A DNA stretch of 64,000 nucleotides, taken from the NCBI GenBank assembly GCA_964418595.1, contig CAYQMF010000019.1:1-64000 (forward strand), written 5' to 3'. The notes under the pieces were generated by a model. That model was not told the origin of the DNA and made no database searches. It saw only the letters and a list, made by a program, of their open reading frames with translations. Shown in pieces: positions 53,401 through 62,266 of this stretch. This stretch comes from CAYQMF01 sp964418595 (lineage in GTDB: Bacteria; Planctomycetota; UBA1135; UBA2386). The first letter of the stretch is position 1. Each line of letters opens with the position of its first letter. The translations under genes and the position numbers were made by a program.

Positions 53401-54568
53401 CGCAGTCGGCCTGCCGATGACGAAGATCGTGCAGGCGGCGCCGGGCTTCGCCTCCCCACGCGTGATGACCGCCGTCGGTCACTCCCTGGCCAGCATCGTC
53501 GGCGCGGTGAACCGCGATCTCGATCGCACCTACGAGATGCTCGCCAAGCTCTGGATCCTCTACCCCGAGGAGTCGCGCTGCGATCTCACGCACGTCATCG
53601 CGCTCAACGCGCGCGGCAAGAGCCAGGACGCGACCCTGCTCCTCGAGGCCATCGAGAACCGGCTTCCGCCCGCCGATCGCTCCCACTTCCTCGACCTCTA
53701 CTTCTCGCTCGGCCAGGGTCTCGCCGCCGCCGGCGACGCGACGCAGTCGGCGCGGCTGGACGCCTACGCCACGCGCGTGATCGAGAAGGAAGGGGCGTAC
53801 GGAGCCGCCGTCCACTACCGGCTGGATCGCCTCGAGGCTGCCAATGGGGCGCCTGCCAAGGACCCGAGGGGCAAGGCAGCCAACGAGGCCCGTGCCCTCC
53901 TGTTGCGACACCTCGAGTTCGTCGAGGGTGGTCACGACCGCACCATCCCGATGATCCTGCGCAGCCTCGCCCGCCTCGAGGAACTCGACGGCACGCGGGT
54001 GGCCCTGCAGCACACGGACGAGCTTCTCCGCGCGGATCCGACGCTGCTCCCGGTGTGGCGGCACCGCGCGCGCCTCCTGTCGGCGCGCGGCGAACCAGTC
54101 GCGGCCGCGGCCAGCCTGCGTTGGATCGACGACTACCTCCCCGATCAGGACGCGCTCCTGGAGCTGGCCCGCATCGCCGGCACGGCGGGCGAGGTCCGCG
54201 ACGAGGACGCCGCCACCCTGCGCCGGGAACTCGATGCCCGATCGCGGGCTGCCCCGCACGCGCGCTTCCCCCTCGCCTTGCTCAGTCTCCGCGCCGGCGA
54301 CCTCGCCGAGGCCGACGCCGGCCTGCGCCAGAGCCTGCCGCAACCCGACGGCGCGCACCTGTTCTTCCTCGCCATCACCAACGTGCAGCGGCAGGGCGGG
54401 CTCGCGGCCGCGACGGAGGCGTTTCAGGCCCTGGCCCGCGACTACCCCGCGAGTTCCTACGCGGTCTACGCACAGCACTTCGTGTCCCAGCTCACGCTGC
54501 TGCAGGAGAAGGAAGCCCGCGTCGGCAGCGCACGCGACACCGAGGACCGGCCAGGCAAGCCGAAGTAG
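50450..54568 (+). CDS. Large membrane-anchored TPR-like repeat protein
   Basis: 1372 residues. The ATG at 50450 is followed by a membrane helix or signal anchor (RRTLLLFAGFVALVLAITTGY). The rest is almost entirely alpha-helical with degenerate tetratricopeptide-like repeats (for example ARRDLEALLELDPDGRPE, LRELEPKSGI-type pairs, AFQALARDYPASSYA), suggesting an extended periplasmic superhelix. No catalytic motif was found. It starts 64 bases after the NtrC-type gene on the same strand; a regulatory link is possible. The complementary strand is also open for more than 1300 codons, which is a base-composition effect. Confidence 0.82.
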   Translation: MFRRTLLLFAGFVALVLAITTGYALLGLSGPRTAIADADAAIAGRRIAEGIRFLDAAERTLTPAERAELLPVILERRFAAHRDLDNTTMARRDLEALLELDPDGRPELRIDQAALLLAGGEADAALDTLATLRAAHPDVRPGKVLEIAGQATQALYQRAIVELVASVGDSLAGDAKQAALDELRRTLYRRRDDPQGVAARDRFEDLARRYAPSQPNLDRWRRQIDDIRAGIQRANEFYAKSLEASDAEPVAAFRGLAYALQQAGRHDELVALGEIYLRRFEHAFSADAALIIAETHMAAGRWALAADIAARALPRGTAVTRAVAGTLTPVHKQLMLIEARALDRLGDRVRLQVLSNDVIAVHEAKESTVSMLPEYFMVRAYFLVAVKQTEHALRALADYRKHREVRAWQPRAGSTDNYALAAELELKILDSLGGKVPESDAVLADWLELRPESVPALQRRCRHYLATGRPDFATADAERLLALAPHDEDALALLVEGTVASAERAGTGPAYHLARCLARGSNDPREVRHPALHLALGQLAIEKGHAQLALRCAELAGRSYSWARWPRRLLVDAALAAKDFDRALRAAQTFRELHPRDGEALASYRKAAAAAGQIDLDLLFETALHGEPDADLALALLDTAVRHPASGYLPALAQRIAQRFDTTPRVMVSAGAALLAHGAGQEGRALLKRVIDEFPADHQSARTAATQLLLADAAQGAAAPELEASVQRFATRFTGDVATSLDIAERLETIGRPALALRLLEPLLAAPDSDERGGRLYHLAGRVALETGDETRAETLLTAALGFGDAPGANLALALLWLRHERAEDAKSAVWLNEASDEATACLMLALGRHAPAQRWAMQRLRQVPLDVIATLILVLAPTGAPVPGTGATAGLLPTHREALLELLPIVTMPGFQVLAENAARRLREIEPKSGIVGFLHARALALTGRRDDAILALVQVIQRDAGFLPAYDEVLRLSEGGLHGDISAVGLPMTKIVQAAPGFASPRVMTAVGHSLASIVGAVNRDLDRTYEMLAKLWILYPEESRCDLTHVIALNARGKSQDATLLLEAIENRLPPADRSHFLDLYFSLGQGLAAAGDATQSARLDAYATRVIEKEGAYGAAVHYRLDRLEAANGAPAKDPRGKAANEARALLLRHLEFVEGGHDRTIPMILRSLARLEELDGTRVALQHTDELLRADPTLLPVWRHRARLLSARGEPVAAAASLRWIDDYLPDQDALLELARIAGTAGEVRDEDAATLRRELDARSRAAPHARFPLALLSLRAGDLAEADAGLRQSLPQPDGAHLFFLAITNVQRQGGLAAATEAFQALARDYPASSYAVYAQHFVSQLTLLQEKEARVGSARDTEDRPGKPK

Positions 54569-54592
54569 ACACCTGTCGAAGCAGGCGCCGGG

Positions 54593-55801
54593 TCAGCGCT
54601 TCTTCGTCGCGGCCAGGTCGGCAAGCCCCGGCAGCGGCGGGATATCGCGCATCATCAATGCCATGCCGCCGAAGGCGGTGCCAAAGCTCCGCGACCGCGC
54701 GAACACACGATCGTTGAAGCCGCCGTCGGCCTCGCGCTCCGCCGCGAGCACGGTCGCGAGGCGCTGTCGATAGGTCGCGCGCGCGGCGGGGTCTTCGACC
54801 AGCTCGATCGCGCGCGCGGCGTAGTAGTGCGCGTACATGAAGTAGTACGGCGCGACCCCGTACGGCTGCACGTGCGTCCCGGGCTGCTGCTTGCGCACCT
54901 TCAAGGCGTCCCAGTGCGCGAAGAACGAATCGATGGCGTCGAGCAGACGCGCGCGATCACCGCGCCCCGCGAGCATCAGCGTGTACTCGACGACGCACAT
55001 CCGCCCCACCGACCCGGGCTTGCGGTCCATCATCCCGAGCGTGTCTTCGGCCTTGTCCGCCATCGGTGCACGCGCCACGTACGCGTAACCGCCGGAAGCC
55101 GTGCGCCCCCGCTCCAGCGACTCGAGCGCAGCGTCGATCACCTTCGCAGGCACATCGTGCCCGCGCGCCCGCGCGTGGAAGAGCGCGTGCAGGGTCGGAC
55201 CGGTCATGAACGGCGACCCCGCGTTGCGCGGGCCCTGCAGGCGCGACGGGCGCGAGTAGTTCCAGCCGCCACCCGTCGCGATGGCCGTCTCGACGAGATC
55301 CCGCACCAGCCGTGGGATGGTCGCGCCGACCGCGTCGGCGTGCGCCGCGGGCACCCGCTGTGCGTCGGTGAGACGCAGGAAGTAGAGCAACGCGTAGGTG
55401 TGCCCCCAGCCACGCACGTCGTACGTGCCGTCGAAGCCCGACTTCATCAGCGGGTCGTCCAGATCGGCGAGGATCGAGGCCACGCCTGCGCCGACCGCGG
55501 CGGCTCGCTCCGGATGCTCCGTCCAGCCCGGCGCCTCGACCAGCGCGAGCCCGGTGATCGCCGTCCCCCCCACGCGGTAGCCCAGCGGAATCTCGCCGCG
55601 GACGCGATACACCCCTTCGTACGGCCAGCGTCCGACGTCGTCGCCTTCCTGCATGCCCACGAGGATCGAGCAGCCTTCCTCGACGAGGCGCGCGACATCG
55701 ACCGCCGCCATCGCATCGGGCTCCGCACTTCCTTTCTCCTGCGACGGCGGCGTGGCCGCCAGCCCGAGAACCGACGAGACGACGATCACGACACGCTTCA
55801 T
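54593..55801 (-). CDS. Exported prenyltransferase/squalene-oxidase-repeat-like protein
   Basis: 402 residues, signal peptide MKRVVIVVSSVLGLAAT. The body shows the alpha/alpha toroid repeat pattern seen in many planctomycete exported proteins: GGWNYSRPSR, GPTLHALFHARARG, SGGYAYVAR and GTAFGGMAL are repeat cores. Family members have a terpene-cyclase-like fold without the DxDD or DCTAE cyclase motifs, which are absent here too, so no cyclase activity is claimed. It converges on the TPR gene with 24 bases between stops. The MFS gene lies upstream on the same strand. Confidence 0.75.
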   Translation of the reverse strand: MKRVVIVVSSVLGLAATPPSQEKGSAEPDAMAAVDVARLVEEGCSILVGMQEGDDVGRWPYEGVYRVRGEIPLGYRVGGTAITGLALVEAPGWTEHPERAAAVGAGVASILADLDDPLMKSGFDGTYDVRGWGHTYALLYFLRLTDAQRVPAAHADAVGATIPRLVRDLVETAIATGGGWNYSRPSRLQGPRNAGSPFMTGPTLHALFHARARGHDVPAKVIDAALESLERGRTASGGYAYVARAPMADKAEDTLGMMDRKPGSVGRMCVVEYTLMLAGRGDRARLLDAIDSFFAHWDALKVRKQQPGTHVQPYGVAPYYFMYAHYYAARAIELVEDPAARATYRQRLATVLAAEREADGGFNDRVFARSRSFGTAFGGMALMMRDIPPLPGLADLAATKKR

Positions 55802-55841
55802 CGCGGGGCGAGCATAGCGGCACGCCGCGCCCGGTCTCGGC

Positions 55842-57044
55842 TCACGCCGCGCGACCCGGCGGGACCGCGCGGATCACCCACGACGAGAGCACGGCGGTCG
55901 CCGCGCCGATCCACAGGCCCACGCTCAGGGTGCCGGTCCACAGCGCCAGCGCGCCGAGCAGCGGCTGCGTGAAGACCTGCACGCCGCGCGCCAGGTTGTA
56001 GAAGCCCGCCGCGGCCGTCGCGCGGATCTCCGCCGGATAGCACTCCGCGAACAGCACGCCGAACAACGACCACGTCCCGGCGCCCAGCCCCACCGCGGCG
56101 AGCGCCGCGGTGAACAGGCGCCAGTCGCTGGCCAGGGTCGGAAACGCCAGCGCCAGCGCCACGAGCCCCCCGGCGAAGAGCAGACACAGGCCGGCGAAGG
56201 TGCGCCGGCGACCGAACCTCTCGGCAAGCGGGCCGAAGGCGAGGTCGGCGACGACGTGTACCGCGTTGACCTGCAGTTGGAACCAGCCCACGTCCTGCAC
56301 GGTGAGGCCGTGTTCGCGCAGCAGGGTTGCCGGCAGCCAGGCGTACGTGCACCAGAACCCGGTCATGTGCAGCGCGAGCAACAGCAGCAGGGCGCGACTG
56401 GCCCGGGCGTGCTCCCCGCGCACGAGGGCCAGCACCGGCAGGGGCCGCGTCGGCCGCGGCCGGTCGACGCTGGCCGGCAGCAGCACGCGGGCGAACCCCG
56501 CGAGCACCGCGGGGAGGGCCGACCAGAGGAAGCACGTACGCCACCCCACCACCGGCGCGAGGAAGCAGCCGACCACGGCCGCCAGCGCCATGGCGACCGG
56601 CGCGCCGGCCTGCAGGACGGCAGCCGCCCGGCCACGCTGCTGCTCTGGATAGACCTCGGCCACCACCGCATGCGCGATCCCCCACTCCGCGCCGACGCCG
56701 AGGCCAGTGATCACCCGGGCGCAGAGCAACGTCCAGAAGCCATCGGCGAACGACGTCGCGCCGGCCCCCAACGAGAACAACACGATGCCTGCCGCCATCG
56801 CGACCCGGCGTCCGATCCGATCGGCGATCTGTCCGAACGCGAAGCCGCCGACCGCGGTGGCCAGCAGGGTCCATCCATCGATCCACGCGAGTTCCGTCTC
56901 GAGGCCGAGCCCGAGGTCGCCACCGACCGCCACCTTCACGAAGGCGAACAGGATCAGGTCGTAGAAGTCGAAGACCCAGCCGAGCCAGCAGAAGGCCAGG
57001 ACCCGACCCCGGCCCTCTGCGAGCAACGCCGACCACGCCTGCAT
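55842..57044 (-). CDS. Major facilitator superfamily transporter
   Basis: 400 residues with about 12 hydrophobic segments. GQIADRIGRRVAM is the MFS loop 2-3 signature, and GPLAERFGRRR its second-half counterpart. WLGWVFDFYDLILFAFV at the first helix and GVGAEWGIAHAVVAEVYPEQQRGR resemble the sialate/aromatic-acid symporter (AAHS-like) group. Substrate not deducible. Start at ATG 57042-57044; the open frame runs further upstream without support. The gene ends 40 bases before the toroid protein start and may be co-transcribed with it. Confidence 0.9.
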   Translation of the reverse strand: MQAWSALLAEGRGRVLAFCWLGWVFDFYDLILFAFVKVAVGGDLGLGLETELAWIDGWTLLATAVGGFAFGQIADRIGRRVAMAAGIVLFSLGAGATSFADGFWTLLCARVITGLGVGAEWGIAHAVVAEVYPEQQRGRAAAVLQAGAPVAMALAAVVGCFLAPVVGWRTCFLWSALPAVLAGFARVLLPASVDRPRPTRPLPVLALVRGEHARASRALLLLLALHMTGFWCTYAWLPATLLREHGLTVQDVGWFQLQVNAVHVVADLAFGPLAERFGRRRTFAGLCLLFAGGLVALALAFPTLASDWRLFTAALAAVGLGAGTWSLFGVLFAECYPAEIRATAAAGFYNLARGVQVFTQPLLGALALWTGTLSVGLWIGAATAVLSSWVIRAVPPGRAA

Positions 57045-57159
57045 GCGCGCATGATCGCCCCGGCCATGGCGCGAGCCAGGGTCCGCCGCCAGATCGATGT
57101 GCCGTCGAGGCACGCCGCGTTGCCGGCATCCGCGCGCGACGCTACAAACGCCGCCCCAA

Positions 57160-58428
57160 GTGACGGCGCCCATCCGCAGCGACCGGCGCAGGGCGATGCT
57201 CGCGGCGCTCGCCCTGGGCGGCATCCCCCTCCTGATCGCCCTCGACACGGCGATCGCATGGGTCCGCGGCTTCACGTCCCACAACGCCACCCCCTTCGCA
57301 GTCGCCGGGGTCGCGGCGCTGTTCGTGGCCGGCCTCGCCGCCCTCCTGCTCCGCGCGCGTGGTCGGGCCTGGCTCGCCGCGCGCGCGCGACAGTGCGTCC
57401 TCCTCGCCGGCACGCTCCTCGTCGCATGGACCGCCGCCGAGCTGCTCATCGGCGCCATCCTCGGCACGGCCGGCCTCTACCATCACGGCCCACCCGGGCT
57501 CACCACGACCCTGCACCCGCGCGAGGACATCATCCGCGGCGTACACGGGCCCTCGCGCCTGACCTTCAGTTCGCTCGGGATCCGCGGCCGCGAGCTGCCC
57601 GCCGACCGCGCCATCCGGCGCATCCTCTGCGTCGGTGGCAGCACGACGCTCTGCTACTACCTCGACGATGCGGAGACCTGGCCCGCGGTCCTCGAGCAGG
57701 GCCTGCAGGCGGCCGGTCACCCGTGTTGGGTCGGCAACCTCGGCCAGAACGCGTTCGCCACGCGGCACCACGTGCTCTTCACCCGCTACAGCGGGCTCCT
57801 GCGCGCAGTCGACGACGTGATCTTCCTGGTCGGCTTCAACGACTTCATGAAGGCGCTCCTCGGCGGCCCGGTGGGCGGCGGCGGAGGGAGCCAGCCGCTC
57901 TGGCTGCAGTCGCCGATGGTCACCGCGATCCAGAACGCGTACCAGACCAACCGCGCCCGCGACCGGCTCACGGAGGAAGACCAGTTCGCCGGCGTGTACC
58001 AGGCGCGGCGTCACCTCCGCCAGTCGGCCCGCCTCTCCGCGACGCTGCCGGATCTCACCGCCGACCTCTCGGCCTACGTGGACAACCTGCGCGCGATGGT
58101 CGCCCACGTTCGCGCCGCAGGTGCGCTGCCGATCCTCGCATGCAACCCGGTGAAGTGGCACGCCGGCGGCAGCGCCGACGACGAACTCTGGTTCGGACAC
58201 ACCGACGCCGGCACCGTGCTGAGCGTCGAGGCGCTGCAGGCCGGGTTGCGCCGCTTCACCGACGCCACCCGCGCCCTCGCCGGCGAACTCGCCGTTCCCT
58301 ACGTCGACCTCGGCTCCCTCGACGGTGACGACGCCGTGTTCTTCGACGACTGCCACTTCACGGAGGAAGGCGCCCGCCGGGTCGCCGCCGCCTTCCAGGC
58401 CTGGTTCGTCGCCAACGCGGGGCGCTGA
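57160..58428 (+). CDS. Membrane-anchored SGNH-hydrolase-like protein
   Basis: 422 residues from GTG 57160. Three hydrophobic segments at the N-terminus (ALALGGIPLLIALDTAIAWV, FAVAGVAALFVAGLAALLL, LLAGTLLVAWTAAELLIGA) precede an SGNH domain: block I CVGGSTTLCYYL with candidate serine, the NDF block (GFNDFMKALLG) and a C-terminal D-x-x-H (FFDDCHFTEEG). The domain looks complete, so acyl-ester or acyl-transfer chemistry on envelope glycans or lipids is plausible. It stops 27 bases before ispG on the same strand; a functional link is doubtful. Confidence 0.8.
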   Translation: MTAPIRSDRRRAMLAALALGGIPLLIALDTAIAWVRGFTSHNATPFAVAGVAALFVAGLAALLLRARGRAWLAARARQCVLLAGTLLVAWTAAELLIGAILGTAGLYHHGPPGLTTTLHPREDIIRGVHGPSRLTFSSLGIRGRELPADRAIRRILCVGGSTTLCYYLDDAETWPAVLEQGLQAAGHPCWVGNLGQNAFATRHHVLFTRYSGLLRAVDDVIFLVGFNDFMKALLGGPVGGGGGSQPLWLQSPMVTAIQNAYQTNRARDRLTEEDQFAGVYQARRHLRQSARLSATLPDLTADLSAYVDNLRAMVAHVRAAGALPILACNPVKWHAGGSADDELWFGHTDAGTVLSVEALQAGLRRFTDATRALAGELAVPYVDLGSLDGDDAVFFDDCHFTEEGARRVAAAFQAWFVANAGR

Positions 58429-58455
58429 CCCACCCGGTTGCTAGGATTCGCCGCG

Positions 58456-59664
58456 ATGCACACCCCAAAGAGGCGCCCCACCCGCTCGGTCGCTGTCCGC
58501 GGCGTGCCGCTGGGCGGCGGCGCGCCCGTCGTCGTGCAGTCGATGACCAACACCGACACCGCCGATGCAGCCGGCACCGCCGCGCAGGTGGCCGAGCTGT
58601 TCCGCGCCGGCTCCGAACTGGTCCGCATCACGGTCAACAACGATGCCGCGGCCGCCGCGGTGCCGGAGATCCGGCGCCGGCTCGAGGACCTGGGCGCCGA
58701 CGTGCCCCTGATCGGCGACTTCCACTACAACGGCCACGTCCTGCTCCGCCAGTTCGACGCGTGCGCCCACGCCCTCGACAAGTACCGGATCAACCCCGGC
58801 AACGTCGGGCGCGGCGCCAACCACGACAAGAACTTCGCGACTCTCATCCGCATCGCCATCGAGCACGACAAGCCGGTGCGCATCGGCGTCAACGCCGGCT
58901 CCCTCGACCAGGATCTGCTGCGGAGCCTCATGGACGCCAACGCGCGGCAGAGCGAGCCTCGCGACGCCGATGCGGTCTGGCTCGACGCGATGGTCGAGAG
59001 CGCGTTGCGTTCCGCGCACGTCGCGGAGGAACTCGGCCTGCCGCGCGATCACATCGTGCTGAGCTGCAAGGTGAGCAAGGTGCAGGAGCTGATCGCGGTC
59101 TACCGCGCGCTCGCGGCGCGCACCGACCACGCCCTGCACCTGGGGCTCACGGAGGCGGGCATGGGCAGCAAGGGCCTCGTCGCATCGACCGCAGGCCTCG
59201 CGGTGCTGTTGCAGGAGGGCATCGGCGACACCATCCGCGTGTCGCTGACGCCGGAGCCCGGCGGCCCGCGCACGGCCGAGGTGCGCGCCTGCCAGCAGAT
59301 CCTGCAGGCACTCGGCATCCGCCCGTTCATGCCGGAGGTCACCGCGTGCCCGGGCTGCGGGCGCACCACCAGCGCCACCTTCCAGCACCTCGCCAAACAC
59401 GTCGAGACGTTCCTCGCCACGCGCATGCCGGTGTGGAGCAAGGCCAAGCCGCGCGTCGCCGAGCTGAAGGTGGCCGTCATGGGCTGCGTCGTCAACGGTC
59501 CGGGCGAGAGCAAGGCCGCCCACATCGGGATCAGCCTCCCCGGCACCGGCGAGGCGCCGCGGTCGCCGGTGTACATCGACGGCGAGCACGCCTGCACGCT
59601 CGAGGGGCCGACCCTGACCGCGGACTTCCTGAAGCTGATCGAGGACTACGTCGGGCGCATGTGA
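58456..59664 (+). CDS. ispG: 4-hydroxy-3-methylbut-2-en-1-yl diphosphate synthase
   Basis: 402 residues, one of the last steps of the MEP isoprenoid pathway. The [4Fe-4S] cluster ligands are C298 and C301 (CPGCGRT) and C344 (MGCVVNGPGE) with E351 beside them. VQSMTNTDTADA, GDFHYNG, NPGNVG and GLTEAGMGSKG are family landmarks. The large extra TIM-like insert of plant and Chlamydia enzymes is absent; this is the short bacterial form. ATG 58456 is the start; the six upstream residues are unsupported. Confidence 0.96.
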   Translation: MHTPKRRPTRSVAVRGVPLGGGAPVVVQSMTNTDTADAAGTAAQVAELFRAGSELVRITVNNDAAAAAVPEIRRRLEDLGADVPLIGDFHYNGHVLLRQFDACAHALDKYRINPGNVGRGANHDKNFATLIRIAIEHDKPVRIGVNAGSLDQDLLRSLMDANARQSEPRDADAVWLDAMVESALRSAHVAEELGLPRDHIVLSCKVSKVQELIAVYRALAARTDHALHLGLTEAGMGSKGLVASTAGLAVLLQEGIGDTIRVSLTPEPGGPRTAEVRACQQILQALGIRPFMPEVTACPGCGRTTSATFQHLAKHVETFLATRMPVWSKAKPRVAELKVAVMGCVVNGPGESKAAHIGISLPGTGEAPRSPVYIDGEHACTLEGPTLTADFLKLIEDYVGRM

Positions 59665-59753
59665 GGCGCCCTGCGGCGACCGGTAATCCCACGGCCGTCG
59701 CCGGGACTGGGGACTCACGCGGCCCACGTCGGGCTGCCCATCCCCGGCACCCC

Positions 59754-60851
59754 ATGAACCCCACTGTCACCGCCCTCGTCGCATCCCTGTCGCTCACCGC
59801 TGCCCTCAGCGCCCAGTTCGGCCTCAGCACGACCGTCGTCAGCACCACGCGCACGCCGCGCAGCATCGTGCTGGCGCCACACCCCGTGGGGTTGCACGCG
59901 ATCGTCTCGATGAGCCAGCAGAGCGAACAGATCCCGGTCGACGTCACCTTCGCCAACGCCCCGGTCGTGGGCGTCTCCGCCCTGCACTCCCGCGACCAGT
60001 ACTGCGACGCCTGGTGGACCGATGCGTTCGGCGGACGCCTCCTCACCGCGCACCGTGCCGGTGGCATCCAGCTCTGGGACGCGGCCTGGCCGGCGGTCAC
60101 CGGCCCGCTGCCGCAGCTCGGCTTCACCCCCACCAACTACAGCCACGAGGGACTCGAGACCTGGACCGACGTCACCGGCCAGGCCTTCGTCCTCTACAGC
60201 GAGCAGCACACGAACCCGAACGGGCAGGGTGGGCTGCGAGTGTACGGCCTCGGCGCCAGCGCGCTGACCCCCGTCGGCCAGAACCTCATCACCGGCTCGG
60301 CGGGTCGACACCTCGAGGTGAGCGCCAACGGCGCGCTGGTCTGGCAGTGGAGCGACCAGAACAACAACCAGCTCGATGGCGTGCTGCGCGTCTACAACAC
60401 CAACAACTACACCGGCAACCCCACGCTCGTGAACACGGTCCCGTATCCGTTCACCTACGGGTATGGCGACACCGATCTCGAGCGCAACCACTCGAGCACG
60501 ACGCTGGTCTCGGCCATGGGCTTCGACGGCCTCGCGGCGATGAACATCACGACGCCGACCAACCCGGTCATCAACACCATCGTCGGCCCGCAGCAGACAC
60601 TCTTCTTCGACGGCGTGACCTTCGTCCCCGGCACCGACTTCGCCCTCACCTGGGGCTACATCAAGATCGGCACGAGCGAGATCGACTTCATGCTCTTCCT
60701 CAACACTTCGACGCCGGGCGTGGCCACGCCGATGGGCTCTGCGATCTTCCCGGGCTACCGCGTCGACGATGCCAAGATCCTCTGGAACCACCTCTACGTG
60801 GTCGGCCGCACGCGCACCACGAACCTGCAGTCGATCGTGGTCGTCTATTAG
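59754..60851 (+). CDS. Secreted protein of unknown function
   Basis: 365 residues with signal peptide MNPTVTALVASLSLTAALSAQ. The mature part is beta-rich with low charge and asparagine-rich loops (GVLRVYNTNNYTGNP), and repeating blocks (RLLTAHRAGGIQLWD, GLRVYGLGASAL) that suggest a propeller-like fold similar to LVIVD-type repeats. No catalytic motif was seen. It is separate from ispG by 89 bases and faces the next gene tail to tail. Confidence 0.7.
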   Translation: MNPTVTALVASLSLTAALSAQFGLSTTVVSTTRTPRSIVLAPHPVGLHAIVSMSQQSEQIPVDVTFANAPVVGVSALHSRDQYCDAWWTDAFGGRLLTAHRAGGIQLWDAAWPAVTGPLPQLGFTPTNYSHEGLETWTDVTGQAFVLYSEQHTNPNGQGGLRVYGLGASALTPVGQNLITGSAGRHLEVSANGALVWQWSDQNNNQLDGVLRVYNTNNYTGNPTLVNTVPYPFTYGYGDTDLERNHSSTTLVSAMGFDGLAAMNITTPTNPVINTIVGPQQTLFFDGVTFVPGTDFALTWGYIKIGTSEIDFMLFLNTSTPGVATPMGSAIFPGYRVDDAKILWNHLYVVGRTRTTNLQSIVVVY

Positions 60852-60910
60852 GAGACGTGGAGGGAGGCGGCTCCGCACGCCCGCGTAGGAGCTGACGCGC
60901 CCAAGGCGCG

Positions 60911-60966
60911 CAGCTCGACGGCGACAGCGGAGTCGAGCTGTCTCATCCCGTAAGGACCGTGTCCTT
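60911..60966. terminator. Two stacked hairpins between convergent genes
   Basis: CAGCTCGAC (60911-60919) pairs with GTCGAGCTG (60932-60940), and AAGGAC (60952-60957) pairs with GTCCTT (60961-60966) around a CGT loop. Lying in the 160-base gap between two converging secreted-protein genes, they may act as a bidirectional terminator. T-runs are short. Confidence 0.45.
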
Positions 60967-61011
60967 TCGGAAGCGGGACCATCGATGCTCGTCGCTGCGA
61001 CCGATGCGGCC

Positions 61012-62217
61012 CTACTGCAGGCGCAGCGTCGAGTTGTTGCCGAGGAAGATCACGCCGGTCGCGCCGCGGACGAGCACGGCCTGGGTCGCGAGGTCCATCG
61101 GCGGCAGGCCGACGGGCACGCCGACCTGCCAACAGTTCACGCCGGAGTACGACGGCGCGACCTGCGCGGGCAGCGACACGAGCGGGCCGAGCGGGTCGAG
61201 CCCGAGCTGGCCGTGGATGCCGGGGATCTGGATCGGCATGCTGGCGAGCCTGCCGATGAACAACGTGGTGAACTCGGTCTCTGCCACCACCGACTTGTAG
61301 GGGAAGAACGTGCACAACGTCGCCGACCCGCCGCCGTTCTGCAGGTCGCAGTTGGTGCCGAAGAAGTCGATCTTCAGTGGCGCGCCGAAGCTCGGCCCCT
61401 GCGGCATGAACGCGGTGCCGCCGAGCGCGGTCCCGCCGCGCAGATAGGTGCCCTCGTTGTGCAACAGATGCGACACCGCGGGCGGCAGGTTGAACTTGCC
61501 GGACGCGAAGTACGCGTGCGACACGGTGTTCGCGCTCACCTCCTTGCCGAGCAGGAGGGAGCGGGTGATCCCGGCGGGATCGCGGATCGGCTCCGGCGAG
61601 TGGAACGGCGGCGACGCCGCGTTGATGAGGTTGACCGCCGTCCCCGTCACCGTGCCGGTGGCGAGCGTGTAGGGCGACCATTGGATCGCGCCGCTCGGCA
61701 GCGCCCACATGAGCTTGGTCACGCTGCCATTGTCCAGCGCAAGCTTGGGGTCGCGCGCCCCCGCTGGCGCCCCTGTCACCGGGTTCGCGCTTCCGAACGG
61801 ACCCGAGGTCGTGCCGCGCGTGCGCCACAGGAACCCGGATGTCGTCTCGTACACGAGCGTGCGCAAGTCGGGGCTGATGGTGCCGGCCCAGATCGAGTCC
61901 GTCGGGTGATCGACGACCACATCGCCCACGAACGTCGCCAGGTCGCAGTTGAAGGTCCCCGTACACAGCTTCCAGCGGACCTCGTTGGGCGCGCGGATCG
62001 CGGCCACGACGTAGAACACCGCCGGCGAACTCGACCCCGGATGCCGGCGCAGTTCGAGCTGGCGGACTTGCTCCACCGGACACGAGGGCGTCGACAGACC
62101 CGTCGGTCCCAGTGCGGGGAACGGCGTCGGTCCGATGACCTTGATCGGTCCCTGCGAGGCGTTCTGGGCGACGACGGCGCTCGTCGAGAGGAGTACGAGG
62201 AGCAGGGCGGTGCGCAT
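61012..62217 (-). CDS. Secreted protein of unknown function
   Basis: 401 residues with signal MRTALLLVLLSTSAVVAQ. The mature protein is beta-rich with an early segment SPDLRTLVYETTSGFLWR and several blocks (DPKLALDNGSVTKLMWAL, IQWSPYTLATGTV) like WD40/PD40 propeller strands. The last 100 residues (GLDPLGPLVSLPAQ, VGVPVGLPPMDLATQAV) look like a beta-sandwich carboxy-terminal module. Five cysteines could form disulfides. No enzyme motif. The kinase/FGE gene begins upstream on the same strand with a 49-base gap. Confidence 0.7.
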   Translation of the reverse strand: MRTALLLVLLSTSAVVAQNASQGPIKVIGPTPFPALGPTGLSTPSCPVEQVRQLELRRHPGSSSPAVFYVVAAIRAPNEVRWKLCTGTFNCDLATFVGDVVVDHPTDSIWAGTISPDLRTLVYETTSGFLWRTRGTTSGPFGSANPVTGAPAGARDPKLALDNGSVTKLMWALPSGAIQWSPYTLATGTVTGTAVNLINAASPPFHSPEPIRDPAGITRSLLLGKEVSANTVSHAYFASGKFNLPPAVSHLLHNEGTYLRGGTALGGTAFMPQGPSFGAPLKIDFFGTNCDLQNGGGSATLCTFFPYKSVVAETEFTTLFIGRLASMPIQIPGIHGQLGLDPLGPLVSLPAQVAPSYSGVNCWQVGVPVGLPPMDLATQAVLVRGATGVIFLGNNSTLRLQ

Positions 62218-62266
62218 GGGAGATGGCTGGGATCCTATCCGCGCCCGCGGGAGGCGTGTTCCGGCG

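Noticed and set aside
50420..54478. 1352-codon open frame on the minus strand, fully antisense to the TPR-like gene
   Set aside because: The frame lacks any recognisable domain and has the valine/arginine/glycine-rich composition of a GC-rich shadow frame. The plus strand has the signal anchor and coherent repeats.
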